A stretch of 7,205 nt of DNA from assembly GCA_929200335.1 (NCBI GenBank), contig CAKMZG010000064.1, positions 5,556 through 12,760 of the forward strand, given 5' to 3'. The notes beneath the pieces were generated by a model. That model was not told the origin of the DNA, did no database searches, and was given only the letters and a program-made list of their open reading frames with translations. Below are positions 1 to 6,368 of the stretch, piece after piece; position 1 is the first letter of the stretch, and every line of letters starts with the position of its first letter. The position numbers and the translations under genes were made by a program. This stretch comes from an uncultured Alphaproteobacteria bacterium (lineage in GTDB: Bacteria; Pseudomonadota; Alphaproteobacteria; Rhizobiales; Rhizobiaceae).

Positions 1-680
1 GTGTTGATTCAGCCTCTAACATGTTATCCCTACAAGAATATATGGAACGCCACCCTGCGGAACTATCTGGCGGTCAACGCCAAAGGGTTGCTATTGGCCG
101 TGCCATTGTTAGAAAGCCAGAACTTTTCTTATTCGATGAACCATTATCTAATTTGGATGCAGCACTTCGTGTGCAAACTCGCTTAGAAATTGCCAGTCTA
201 CATTATAAATTAAAATCAACTATGATCTATGTAACTCATGATCAAGTTGAGGCTATGACCTTGGCTGATCGCATTGTGGTTTTACATGATGGCATTGTGG
301 AACAAGTAGGAAGCCCAATGGAACTTTATAATGATCCTGCAAATCTATTTGTAGCAGGCTTTATTGGCTCCCCAAAAATGAATTTCATCAAAGCCAGTCA
401 ATTAGAAATTCCTAATTGTGAAACCATTGGTATTCGCCCTGAACACATTCAAATTTCGACGACTTCAAATGGCGATAGTTCCATAGAATGGAAAGGCCGC
501 GTGAGCCATGTAGAACATCTGGGTAGCGATACCAATGTATTTATTGATTCAGCCACCACTGGTGATATTTCTATACGTCTATTTGGCGAATATAACATCA
601 ATATTGATGATGAGGTTTACCTTACCCCTGATCCAAAACGCATTTATCGTTTTGATGCAACCGGGGCAAGGATAAAGTAA
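1..680 (+). CDS. ABC sugar/polyol importer ATP-binding protein, UgpC/MalK/SmoK type (5' end outside window)
   Basis: Energising ATPase of a binding-protein-dependent ABC importer for sugars, polyols or glycerol-3-phosphate, acting at the cytoplasmic face of the inner membrane. The reading frame is open back to base 3, so the gene starts upstream; the ATG at 21 is internal because Walker A and the Q-loop are missing. Visible parts are the ABC signature LSGGQ (63-77), Walker B with its catalytic Glu (LFLFDE, 123-140), the D-loop (SNLD), and the switch His in VTHDQVEAMT (His codon 237-239). A C-terminal regulatory OB/TOBE domain follows, with the family motif GIRPEH (about 430-447) and a YRFD-like tail. 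The stretch between the GSPKMNF motif and GIRPEH is only about a dozen residues, shorter than in many MalK/UgpC proteins. Permease and binding-protein genes presumably lie upstream. The substrate cannot be told from this fragment; family assignment is firm. Confidence 0.93.
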   Translation, partial: VDSASNMLSLQEYMERHPAELSGGQRQRVAIGRAIVRKPELFLFDEPLSNLDAALRVQTRLEIASLHYKLKSTMIYVTHDQVEAMTLADRIVVLHDGIVEQVGSPMELYNDPANLFVAGFIGSPKMNFIKASQLEIPNCETIGIRPEHIQISTTSNGDSSIEWKGRVSHVEHLGSDTNVFIDSATTGDISIRLFGEYNINIDDEVYLTPDPKRIYRFDATGARIK

Positions 681-688
681 AACGCTCT

Positions 689-3232
689 CTATTCGACTTC
701 GCGTAATATGGAGGCTGGCTTTTGACCAAGCGCGCGCCAGCTTCCCATTAAGCCAAAGCCAATGCTTAGGCTGATGGCAATGCCCAAAGTGGTTAGCGCA
801 ACCGACCAGATAAAATTGGCCTCAAAGCCCATGATTTGCGACATTACAAACCAAGAGATTAAACCACCCGCCATAAGCGCAAATATGCCTGTGACAAGTC
901 CTAAAATTAGAAACTCTATAACAAAGCCTTTAATTAATAAGCGCCTCGTTGCCCCTAACATTTTCAAAACGACACTATCATAGGTACGGGTTTCATGACC
1001 GGCTGCTAAAGCACCCGCCAAAACCAGAACCGATGCGATTAAAGCTACACTTGCAGCCGCTCGAATGGCCGTTGCCATTTGTCCTATTAATTGATTAACG
1101 ACAGTTAACGCATCACGCACTCGAACCGAGGTAACATTGGGAAATCTCTTTGTTACTTTTCCTAAAATTTCGCCATCGCTTACACTTTGCTCACCTTTGG
1201 CTTGTAGAGTTGCCACATGAGAATGGGGGGCACCTGCAAATGTATTGGGAGAAAAAACCATGACAAAATTAATACCAAGAGATTGCCATTCCACCTGACG
1301 TAGGGAGGCTATCTTAGCGGAAATTTTGCGCCCTAAAACATTTACCTCGATCTCATCTCCAAGTTTTAAGCCCAATTCTCCTGCCTCTTCCGCAGAAAAA
1401 GAAACCAGCGGTTCGCCAGCATAACCTTTTGGCCACCACTCGCCCTCACTTAGGGTTGAGTTTTCTGGTACAGTCGCAGAATAAGTAATCCCTCGATCGC
1501 CACGCAAAACCCATTCACCACCATCAGCGGCTTTATAGTCATTGGCATCAATGCCTCTAAGTTGAGTAATGCGGCCACGCAACATCGGCACACTTTGAAT
1601 TGTCGCATCATCAACCGCACTTTTTAAAAAGCCTGTAAATTCCTGCAATTGTTTATCCTGCACATCAACAAAGAAAAAATCAGGGGCTTGCTCTGGAATA
1701 TTACTGCTTACTTGCTGGCGTAAATTGCCATCAATTAAACTTAAAGATACCAAGAGAGCCAAGCCCAAACCAAGGGATAGAACTACAGACTTTGTTAAAC
1801 TACCAGGGCGGTGAATATTAGCCACCGCCATGCGCAGAGCTGTTGATTTTGAGCGTGGCAAACGTGCCATCATCCACTCAATGGCAATGCCAACCAAGCG
1901 CAACAACACAAAGGCCACTAGCATGGCACCAATAAAGGTTACAGCAATGAATTGTTGCTTTGAGAAAAATAGAATCAGCCCAATTAAAAGCGCTGACAAG
2001 ACTAAAACGCTGAATAAATATTGTGCACTCGGCCAAGTTTTTAAGCTGCCTCTGCTTGCGCGCAACAGTTGAGTTGGTGGAATCTGACGTGCCCGTGCCA
2101 AAACCCAAATTGCAAATATCAAAGCAACTAATAGACCATAAACCGCCCCCAATAAAAGCGCACCTGGATAAAATGCGAGGGTATTCCCGATGGGTACAAC
2201 TGCTGCTAACCCCATGCTAGCAAGCCACGGCATCACCATACCAATAATTAAGCCTAACCCAACCCCTATTAAAGCTAACATAATAATTTGAATAAGATAG
2301 AGCCAAAAGACAAATGAATTGCTTGCTCCCAAACATTTAAAACTAGCTATTACCGTTTGCTTTTTAGTTAAATAACTGCCCACCGCATTGGCAACGCCAA
2401 CCCCGCCAACAATTAAAGCTGCTAAACCAACTAGGGTTAAAAATTGACTGAACCTCAAAAGATTACGTTGCAAGCTGGGCGCAGCATTATCATGGGTTCG
2501 AATGCGCCAATCATGATCTGGAAATGCCTCTTTCAACTCATTAACAACAGTTGAAACCGCTTGACTTTGATCCGATAACTTAACTCTAATATGATGGGTA
2601 TTTAATGCGCCCGGTTGCAACAATTTGGTTTTTTTAAGCGTTGCATCTGTCATTAAAATTTTAGGTCCAAACCCTATCCCTTCCGATACTTTATCAGGTT
2701 CATTTTCAATCAATGCTACAATTTTTATGCTCATATCACCCAGCATAAACTGATCGCCTACTTGCAGATTTAATCGCTCCAATAAGGTTTGACCAACGGC
2801 AACTTGGCCATCTTTTAACGTCACATTATTAGATAATTTTAATTTCCCATAAAGTGGATAATGTTGATCTATAGCCTTGACCTCAACCAAGGTTTGATCT
2901 GAGCCATCCTCTAACCGTGCCATGGCACGTAAACTTGTTAACTCAGTATATTCTCCATAACTTTCAATAACTTCCTTTTCTTTCTCATTGAAGTCGCGGT
3001 AAAGCACTGAGAGGGAGAAATCACCACCCAAAATGGCTTGTCCTTCATTTTTCAAACCATCAGAAATAGCCTGAGAAACAGAATTAACCCCAGAAATTGC
3101 ACCTACCCCTAAAGCAATACAGGCAATAAATATATAAAAACCCCTCAAGCCTCCACGCATCTCGCGAAGAGCAAATTTAAAGGCTAATTGCAGCTCTTGA
3201 AAATAGCTCAACCCTTGTTTTGTCTGTGCCAT
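689..3232 (-). CDS. ybbP: YbbP-like ABC permease, FtsX/MacB family, with two FtsX domains
   Basis: Membrane subunit (847 aa) of a MacB/LolCDE-like (type VII) ABC complex, expected to couple cytoplasmic ATP hydrolysis to periplasmic conformational work rather than classical transport. Architecture: a first membrane segment at about 31-52, a periplasmic domain (about 55-255), then a block of hydrophobic segments at about 262-285, 308-335, 355-378, 404-424, 428-450 and 480-500. A second periplasmic domain (about 505-715) and three C-terminal segments (about 722-745, 768-795, 806-830) follow. Each FtsX half carries the coupling-helix motif: LGAS at 301-304 and LGAT at 759-762. The ATG overlaps the stop of the upstream ATPase gene (TAATG), and GGAG lies 7 bases before it, which fixes the start and suggests translational coupling. 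Length and two-half layout match E. coli YbbP. The 3' end converges on the sugar ATPase gene with an 8-base gap. Recognition as YbbP rests on the layout and on the ybbA/tesA neighbours. Confidence 0.92.
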   Translation of the reverse strand: MAQTKQGLSYFQELQLAFKFALREMRGGLRGFYIFIACIALGVGAISGVNSVSQAISDGLKNEGQAILGGDFSLSVLYRDFNEKEKEVIESYGEYTELTSLRAMARLEDGSDQTLVEVKAIDQHYPLYGKLKLSNNVTLKDGQVAVGQTLLERLNLQVGDQFMLGDMSIKIVALIENEPDKVSEGIGFGPKILMTDATLKKTKLLQPGALNTHHIRVKLSDQSQAVSTVVNELKEAFPDHDWRIRTHDNAAPSLQRNLLRFSQFLTLVGLAALIVGGVGVANAVGSYLTKKQTVIASFKCLGASNSFVFWLYLIQIIMLALIGVGLGLIIGMVMPWLASMGLAAVVPIGNTLAFYPGALLLGAVYGLLVALIFAIWVLARARQIPPTQLLRASRGSLKTWPSAQYLFSVLVLSALLIGLILFFSKQQFIAVTFIGAMLVAFVLLRLVGIAIEWMMARLPRSKSTALRMAVANIHRPGSLTKSVVLSLGLGLALLVSLSLIDGNLRQQVSSNIPEQAPDFFFVDVQDKQLQEFTGFLKSAVDDATIQSVPMLRGRITQLRGIDANDYKAADGGEWVLRGDRGITYSATVPENSTLSEGEWWPKGYAGEPLVSFSAEEAGELGLKLGDEIEVNVLGRKISAKIASLRQVEWQSLGINFVMVFSPNTFAGAPHSHVATLQAKGEQSVSDGEILGKVTKRFPNVTSVRVRDALTVVNQLIGQMATAIRAAASVALIASVLVLAGALAAGHETRTYDSVVLKMLGATRRLLIKGFVIEFLILGLVTGIFALMAGGLISWFVMSQIMGFEANFIWSVALTTLGIAISLSIGFGLMGSWRALGQKPASILREVE

Positions 3233-3948
3233 TATGCAGCTCCATCAAGGGCATGACTATCATCAAGGCGGCCTGAGTTAACTGAAATAGTACGCTGGCA
3301 ACGCTCTGCTAAGCTTGGATCATGGGTTACCAAAATCAAAGTAACATTATGCTTTTCTTGCTGCGAGAAAAGAAGATCAGCAATTTGATCACCCGTATTA
3401 CCATCAAGATTACCCGTTGGTTCATCAGCAATAATAATTTTAGGTCGAGGCGCAAGCGCACGCGCTAAAGCAACGCGTTGCTGCTCACCACCTGAAAGCT
3501 CAGTTGGAAAATGCGACAAGCGTTTGCCAAGACCTACAGCCTCTAGTTCTGCTGTGGCACGTTCAAAACTATCTTTAACACCAGCAAGCTCTAGTGGCAC
3601 AGCAACATTTTCTAAAGCTGTCATATTAGGAATAAGATGAAAAGATTGAAAAACAATGCCAAAATTTTGACCGCGGAATTTGGCTAATTCATCCTCGCTC
3701 AAGGCATTAAAATCTGTACCCTGCATAGTAATAGAGCCTTGGTCAATGCGTTCTAATCCTGCCATAACCATTAAAAGGCTCGATTTACCTGCACCTGAAG
3801 GGCCAACAATACCTACGGATTGGCCTTGCGGAACTCTTAAATCAAGTCCTTTTAAAATATGCACCTCACTTGCCCCTTCACCGAGGGTGAGATGAACATT
3901 TTTTAGCTCAATTGCATTTTTTTCAGATGTAGATTGTTCTTTTGTCAA
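3232..3948 (-). CDS. ybbA: YbbA-like ABC ATPase partner of the YbbP permease
   Basis: ATPase (238 aa) of the LolD/MacB-type class that drives the adjacent FtsX-family permease from the cytoplasmic side. All motifs are intact: Walker A GPSGAGKS (49-56), Q-loop Gln101 in VFQSFHL, signature LSGGEQQR (151-158), Walker B IIIADEP (171-177) with catalytic Glu176, D-loop NLD (180-182) and switch His209. The LSGGEQQRVALARAL form of the signature is typical of LolD/YbbA proteins. The start codon is TTG: AGGA lies 7 bases upstream, an in-frame TAA lies two codons before it, and no in-frame ATG occurs before the conserved IELKNVHL strand. It is first in a two-gene operon; its TAA overlaps the permease ATG by one base. 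The operon is divergent from tesA across 80 bases, as in E. coli. Confidence 0.94.
   Translation of the reverse strand: MTKEQSTSEKNAIELKNVHLTLGEGASEVHILKGLDLRVPQGQSVGIVGPSGAGKSSLLMVMAGLERIDQGSITMQGTDFNALSEDELAKFRGQNFGIVFQSFHLIPNMTALENVAVPLELAGVKDSFERATAELEAVGLGKRLSHFPTELSGGEQQRVALARALAPRPKIIIADEPTGNLDGNTGDQIADLLFSQQEKHNVTLILVTHDPSLAERCQRTISVNSGRLDDSHALDGAA
3240..3243 (-). promoter_or_regulatory. Ribosome binding site of ybbP with TAATG overlap
   Basis: On the minus strand GGAG sits 7 bases before the permease ATG, inside the last codons of the ATPase gene. The ATPase stop and permease start share one A (TAATG at 3234-3230). This arrangement is typical of translational coupling, consistent with stoichiometric production of the two ABC subunits. 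Confidence 0.6.
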
Positions 3949-3955
3949 AATTTAT

Positions 3956-3959
3956 TCCT
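3956..3959 (-). promoter_or_regulatory. Ribosome binding site that supports the TTG start of ybbA
   Basis: AGGA on the minus strand is followed by 7 bases and then TTG. Because an in-frame TAA lies between this site and the TTG, translation cannot begin further upstream in this frame. This makes TTG the best start. Confidence 0.6.
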
Positions 3960-3977
3960 ATATTACTTGCAAGCCTT

Positions 3978-3995
3978 ATTCGTATGTTCACGAAT
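3978..3995. promoter_or_regulatory. Perfect inverted repeat in the ybbA/tesA divergent promoter region; possible operator
   Basis: The 80-base gap between the divergent ybbA and tesA starts contains ATTCGT, six bases, then ACGAAT: a perfect 6+6 palindrome of 18 bp total. It sits roughly mid-way, where it could bind a dimeric regulator affecting both directions. I see no strong -35/-10 pair on either strand; a TTATAC-like -10 (4001-4006) follows it on the plus strand. Half-sites of six AT-rich bases can arise by chance, so the operator role is only a suggestion. Confidence 0.3.
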
Positions 3996-4028
3996 TTATT
4001 TTATACGCGACAACTTTGAAAGCAGATC

Positions 4029-4745
4029 ATGCCTAAAACTACCCATAGATATAATGCCGCAATTTTAGATCGCCAATTAAATATTGGTAATGTTTTGATA
4101 AAATTGGGGCTAAGTTTTGTTCTTATCACAACAATCATGTTTCTAAATATTTTGAATGCTAGCATTGCTAATGCTCAAAGTGAAACAAAGATAAAAAAGA
4201 TTGTTTTTTTCGGGGATAGTCTTGTTGCTGGTTATAATTTGCCTGCAAATGCCGGTGTTGTGGGGCAATTACAATTAGCCCTAAAGAAAAAAGGCTATGA
4301 TATTGAGCTGGTTAATGCGGGCGTTTCAGGCGACACCACATCCGCAGGCCTGCAACGACTTGATTGGTCGGTTGGCGATAATGTTGATGCCGTTTTTTTA
4401 GAACTAGGCGCTAATGATGCCTTACGCGGTTCAAGCCCAGAAAATGCAGAAGAGAATCTGATTGAAATCATCGAACGGTTAAAGGCCAAAAATATTGCAA
4501 TATTTTTAGCAGGCATGTTCGCACCACCTAATATGGGAGAGGATTATGTCAATAAATTCAATTCTATATATCCCCATCTAGCACAAAAATATGATCTGCC
4601 ATTCTATCCATTTTTCATGGAAGGCATAGCAAACCGCCCTCATCTACTGCAACAAGATGGCCTTCATCCCAACGAAGATGGCGTTGCAGAAATGGTAAAA
4701 CGCCTACTACCATTCTTTGAAAAACAGCTAAAAACGAAAGATTAA
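4029..4745 (+). CDS. tesA: Secreted SGNH/GDSL arylesterase, TesA-like (acyl-thioesterase/lysophospholipase family)
   Basis: Periplasmic multifunctional hydrolase (238 aa) of the TesA family, which cleaves acyl-thioesters, lysophospholipids and aryl esters. All SGNH blocks are present: block I FFGDSL with nucleophile Ser64, block II Gly101 in NAGVSGDT, block III Asn129 in ELGAND, and block V with Asp210 and His213 in DGLHPN. A signal peptide is likely: hydrophobic core about 23-43 and a cleavage site after ANA (residues 47-49) or close to it. The stretch before the core is unusually long (about 22 residues), but no good later ATG exists before the core. The Shine-Dalgarno is weak (GAAAG about 4017-4021). 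It is divergent from ybbA-ybbP, the same arrangement as in E. coli, which argues for a joint function with that ABC complex: TesA hydrolysing lipids made accessible by YbbAP. The family call is firm; the natural substrate is not shown by sequence. Confidence 0.93.
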   Translation: MPKTTHRYNAAILDRQLNIGNVLIKLGLSFVLITTIMFLNILNASIANAQSETKIKKIVFFGDSLVAGYNLPANAGVVGQLQLALKKKGYDIELVNAGVSGDTTSAGLQRLDWSVGDNVDAVFLELGANDALRGSSPENAEENLIEIIERLKAKNIAIFLAGMFAPPNMGEDYVNKFNSIYPHLAQKYDLPFYPFFMEGIANRPHLLQQDGLHPNEDGVAEMVKRLLPFFEKQLKTKD

Positions 4746-4865
4746 ACACACAATTTATTATTTTCCCCCTTGTTCTTTTTAACAGATCACACCATATTAT
4801 TGATAAAGATTGAATCTGTGGAGGGATTAACTGGACTATATTCATTAATAATTTATGATTTAGTC

Positions 4866-4871
4866 TATAAC
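4866..4871 (+). promoter_or_regulatory. Possible -10 element for the BI-1 gene
   Basis: TATAAC matches the sigma-70 -10 consensus at five of six positions and would give a leader of roughly 45-50 bases before the ATG at 4926. No convincing -35 lies at 16-18 bases upstream; TTCATT at 4841-4846 would need a 19-base spacer. In such AT-rich DNA a single hexamer is weak evidence. Confidence 0.25.
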
Positions 4872-4914
4872 ATACCACCAGTTTTAAAGTAATAACGTTT
4901 AATATTGAAATCTT

Positions 4915-4920
4915 GAGAGG
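4915..4920 (+). promoter_or_regulatory. Ribosome binding site of the BI-1 gene
   Basis: GAGAGG lies five bases before the ATG at 4926. It is the clearest Shine-Dalgarno in the plus-strand half of the window and fixes this start. Confidence 0.65.
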
Positions 4921-4925
4921 ATATC

Positions 4926-5660
4926 ATGTCTGAATTTAATAATTACCAAACACAATCAAGAGCGCAAACGATTGACCGCGCTGAGGTTGATGCAGGTTTA
5001 CGCGCTTATATGCTACGCGTGTATAACTATATGGCAGCGGCACTTGCAGTTACTGGCGTAGTTGCTTTAGGTACTGCAACACTGGCACAATCTAGCCCAG
5101 CATTTGCACAAGCTTTATATTTCAGCCCCCTAAAATGGGTGGTTTTCCTAGCACCTCTTGGCATGATTTTCTTCCTTGGACATGCCATTAATAAATTGAG
5201 CGTCGGGGCTGCACAAACAGCCTTTTGGGTATTTGCAGCATTGATTGGTGTTTCTATGTCATCAATCTTTTTGGTATTTACCGCAACAAGCATTGCACAA
5301 ACTTTCTTCGTGACAGCTGGCGCATTTGGTGCATTGAGCATCTATGGCTACACTACACAGCGCGATTTAAGCGGCATGGGAACATTCTTATTCATGGGTT
5401 TAATCGGCCTTGTGCTTGCTATGGTTGTTAATTTCTTCTTGCAATCAAGCGCAATGCAATTCGCTATTTCAGTAATCGGTGTTCTTATTTTTGCAGGTCT
5501 AACTGCATATGACACGCAAAAAATCAAAAACACATTTGATTATGTTGCTCACGATGGTGAGTTGATGGCACGTTCTGCTATCAATGGCGCGCTGGCTCTA
5601 TATCTTGATTTCATCAATATGTTCCAGTTCTTGCTACATTTTCTTGGTAACAGTGAATAA
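4926..5660 (+). CDS. Bax inhibitor-1 / YccA family integral membrane protein
   Basis: Inner-membrane protein (244 aa) of the BI-1/TMBIM family; characterised bacterial members act as pH-sensitive calcium leak channels or, as YccA, interact with the FtsH protease. A soluble N-terminus (1-30, with the DAGLRAYMLRVYNYM stretch typical of alphaproteobacterial members) is followed by about seven hydrophobic segments: roughly 34-54, 69-88, 97-119, 123-142, 151-171, 177-195 and 219-240. Conserved family motifs near the C-terminus are GLTAYDTQKI (Asp196) and LYLDFINMFQFLL (Asp228). These two aspartates probably match the paired Asp pH sensor of BsYetJ. The start is well supported by GAGAGG five bases upstream. 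The gene stands alone between a 180-base spacer and a strong terminator, so it is probably monocistronic. Family certain; cellular role in this organism unknown. Confidence 0.93.
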   Translation: MSEFNNYQTQSRAQTIDRAEVDAGLRAYMLRVYNYMAAALAVTGVVALGTATLAQSSPAFAQALYFSPLKWVVFLAPLGMIFFLGHAINKLSVGAAQTAFWVFAALIGVSMSSIFLVFTATSIAQTFFVTAGAFGALSIYGYTTQRDLSGMGTFLFMGLIGLVLAMVVNFFLQSSAMQFAISVIGVLIFAGLTAYDTQKIKNTFDYVAHDGELMARSAINGALALYLDFINMFQFLLHFLGNSE

Positions 5661-5676
5661 AATCACAACAACTGTT

Positions 5677-5706
5677 TTGACACAATGATTAAAAGGCGCT
5701 TAGAGT
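5677..5706 (+). promoter_or_regulatory. Candidate promoter for the GNAT gene, overlapping the terminator
   Basis: A perfect TTGACA (5677-5682) is followed by an 18-base spacer and TAGAGT (5701-5706), which matches TATAAT at four of six positions. Transcription would start near 5713, inside the 3' arm of the terminator, leaving about 32 bases to the ATG at 5745. The resulting RNA would lack the 5' arm and so could not form the hairpin. This would explain how the GNAT gene is expressed behind a strong terminator with only 22 bases of free space. The -10 is poor, so confidence is limited. Confidence 0.35.
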
Positions 5707-5722
5707 TCTAAGCGCCTTTTTT
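5691..5722 (+). terminator. Rho-independent terminator after the BI-1 gene
   Basis: A perfect 13-bp stem (5691-5703 pairing with 5708-5720) closes a four-base AGTT loop. The GC-rich core is GGCGCTTAG/CTAAGCGCC, and the 3' arm ends in a run of six T (5717-5722). It begins 30 bases after the BI-1 stop. The A-run on the 5' side means the structure can also work on the opposite strand, but no minus-strand gene ends here. Confidence 0.92.
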
Positions 5723-5744
5723 ATCTTATTTAAGTAGAAATACC

Positions 5745-6281
5745 ATGACTGACATCAAATTCCGCCCAGCAGAAGTTGCTGATATTCCGGCAATTACTGA
5801 GATTTACAAAGAAGCTGTTTTATTTGGCACAGCCAGTTTTGAGCTGATTGCTCCCAGTAAAGAGGAGATGTTAGCCCGTTTTGAAAAATTGCAAAACAGC
5901 AATTATCCCTATTTTGTAGTCTGTGAGAAAGATAAAGTACTGGGCTATGCCTATGCTGGTGCTTATCGAGAGCGCCCTGCTTATAATTGGACTATGGAAA
6001 ATTCAATCTATATGCATAAGGATGCAAGGGGCAAAGGCATTGGTAAACAACTCATGCAATGCGTGATTGATGCAGCCAAACAACGTGGGTTTTGCCAAAT
6101 GCTGGCAAATATTGGTGGCTCTGACAATATTGGCTCGATAAAACTCCACGAATCATTAGGATTTCAACATATTGGAACCTTCCCAAATCTTGGTTGGAAA
6201 TTTGAACGTTGGCATGATTCTGTGATGATGCAGCTCTCGTTACGTGAAAATGATGATGAAAAGCCCGAAAAAATTAAATAA
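5745..6281 (+). CDS. GNAT N-acetyltransferase, phosphinothricin / methionine-sulfone acetyltransferase type
   Basis: Cytoplasmic acetyl-CoA-dependent N-acetyltransferase (178 aa). It resembles the Pat/MnaT/YncA group, which acetylates the amino group of small amino-acid-like compounds such as phosphinothricin, methionine sulfoximine and methionine sulfone. Supporting signatures in order are FRPAEVADIPAITEIY (6-21), the TASFEL segment (29-34), the AYAGAYRERPAYNWTMENSIYM block (69-90) with its family-conserved Glu85, the acetyl-CoA pyrophosphate loop ARGKGIG (94-100), SDNIGSIKLHESLGF (126-140), and the WKFERWHDSVMMQ ending (151-163). A charged tail (about 167-178) follows the fold. The start is the ATG before the conserved N-terminal strand, although the Shine-Dalgarno is poor. 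It lies between the BI-1 terminator and the promoter of the transglycosylase gene, so it is probably transcribed alone. The exact substrate cannot be assigned from sequence. Confidence 0.9.
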   Translation: MTDIKFRPAEVADIPAITEIYKEAVLFGTASFELIAPSKEEMLARFEKLQNSNYPYFVVCEKDKVLGYAYAGAYRERPAYNWTMENSIYMHKDARGKGIGKQLMQCVIDAAKQRGFCQMLANIGGSDNIGSIKLHESLGFQHIGTFPNLGWKFERWHDSVMMQLSLRENDDEKPEKIK

Positions 6282-6293
6282 ACCACTTTTTTA

Positions 6294-6323
6294 TTTACAT
6301 TTAATTTAAGAAAAAACTATAAT
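6294..6323 (+). promoter_or_regulatory. Sigma-70-type promoter of the transglycosylase gene
   Basis: TTTACA (6294-6299, five of six matches to TTGACA) is followed by an 18-base spacer and a perfect TATAAT (6318-6323). Transcription would start near 6330, giving a leader of about 40 bases before the ATG at 6369. The region is AT-rich, but the pair, the spacing and the location agree. Confidence 0.6.
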
Positions 6324-6330
6324 AGTGGCC

Positions 6331-6343
6331 TTACGTTTCGTAA
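6331..6343 (+). other. Small hairpin at the 5' end of the transglycosylase leader
   Basis: TTACG, TTT, CGTAA form a 5-bp stem with a three-base loop directly at the predicted transcription start, followed by TCTTTTTTA (6344-6352). It resembles a weak terminator of the GNAT transcript or a 5' stabilising stem. The stem is short and A/T-containing, so either role is uncertain. Confidence 0.3.
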
Positions 6344-6368
6344 TCTTTTTTAGTGGGGTACACTTTTT

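Larger units (their letters stand above)
4746..4925. other. 180-base AT-rich intergenic region upstream of the BI-1 gene
   Basis: No coding frame with a recognisable product is seen here, and no clear intrinsic terminator behind tesA. It contains an imperfect dyad (TGGACTA at 4832-4838 facing TAGTCTA at 4861-4867) and a TATAAC that could be a -10 element at 4866-4871. The last six bases before the spacer to the next ATG form a good Shine-Dalgarno (GAGAGG, 4915-4920). Confidence 0.5.

Noticed and set aside
21..23. ATG at 21 as the true start of the sugar ATPase, which would imply a truncated gene.
   Set aside because: The frame remains open to the window edge, and the Walker A half is most simply outside the window; there is no sign of a Shine-Dalgarno or of a deletion.
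1..186. Second plus-strand frame at the window start.
   Set aside because: It is an out-of-frame reading of the ABC ATPase, whose own frame carries LSGGQ, Walker B and the H-loop.
710..745. Inverted repeat (10-bp stem with one wobble, 16-base loop) that could be a terminator of the sugar ATPase gene.
   Set aside because: There is no T-run after the stem on either strand, and the sequence encodes the conserved C-terminus of the permease (SWRALGQKP), which explains it without a regulatory role.
1830..2220. Several open frames on both strands inside ybbP (for example 1830-2072 and 2023-2220 on +, 1878-2108 on -).
   Set aside because: They overlap a well-supported membrane-protein gene, have no recognisable domains or good ribosome sites, and are explained as shadow frames of its coding strand.
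4615..4878. Minus-strand frame covering the 3' end of tesA and part of the following spacer.
   Set aside because: It shows no family motif and no good ribosome site, and most of it is antisense to the conserved block V region of tesA.
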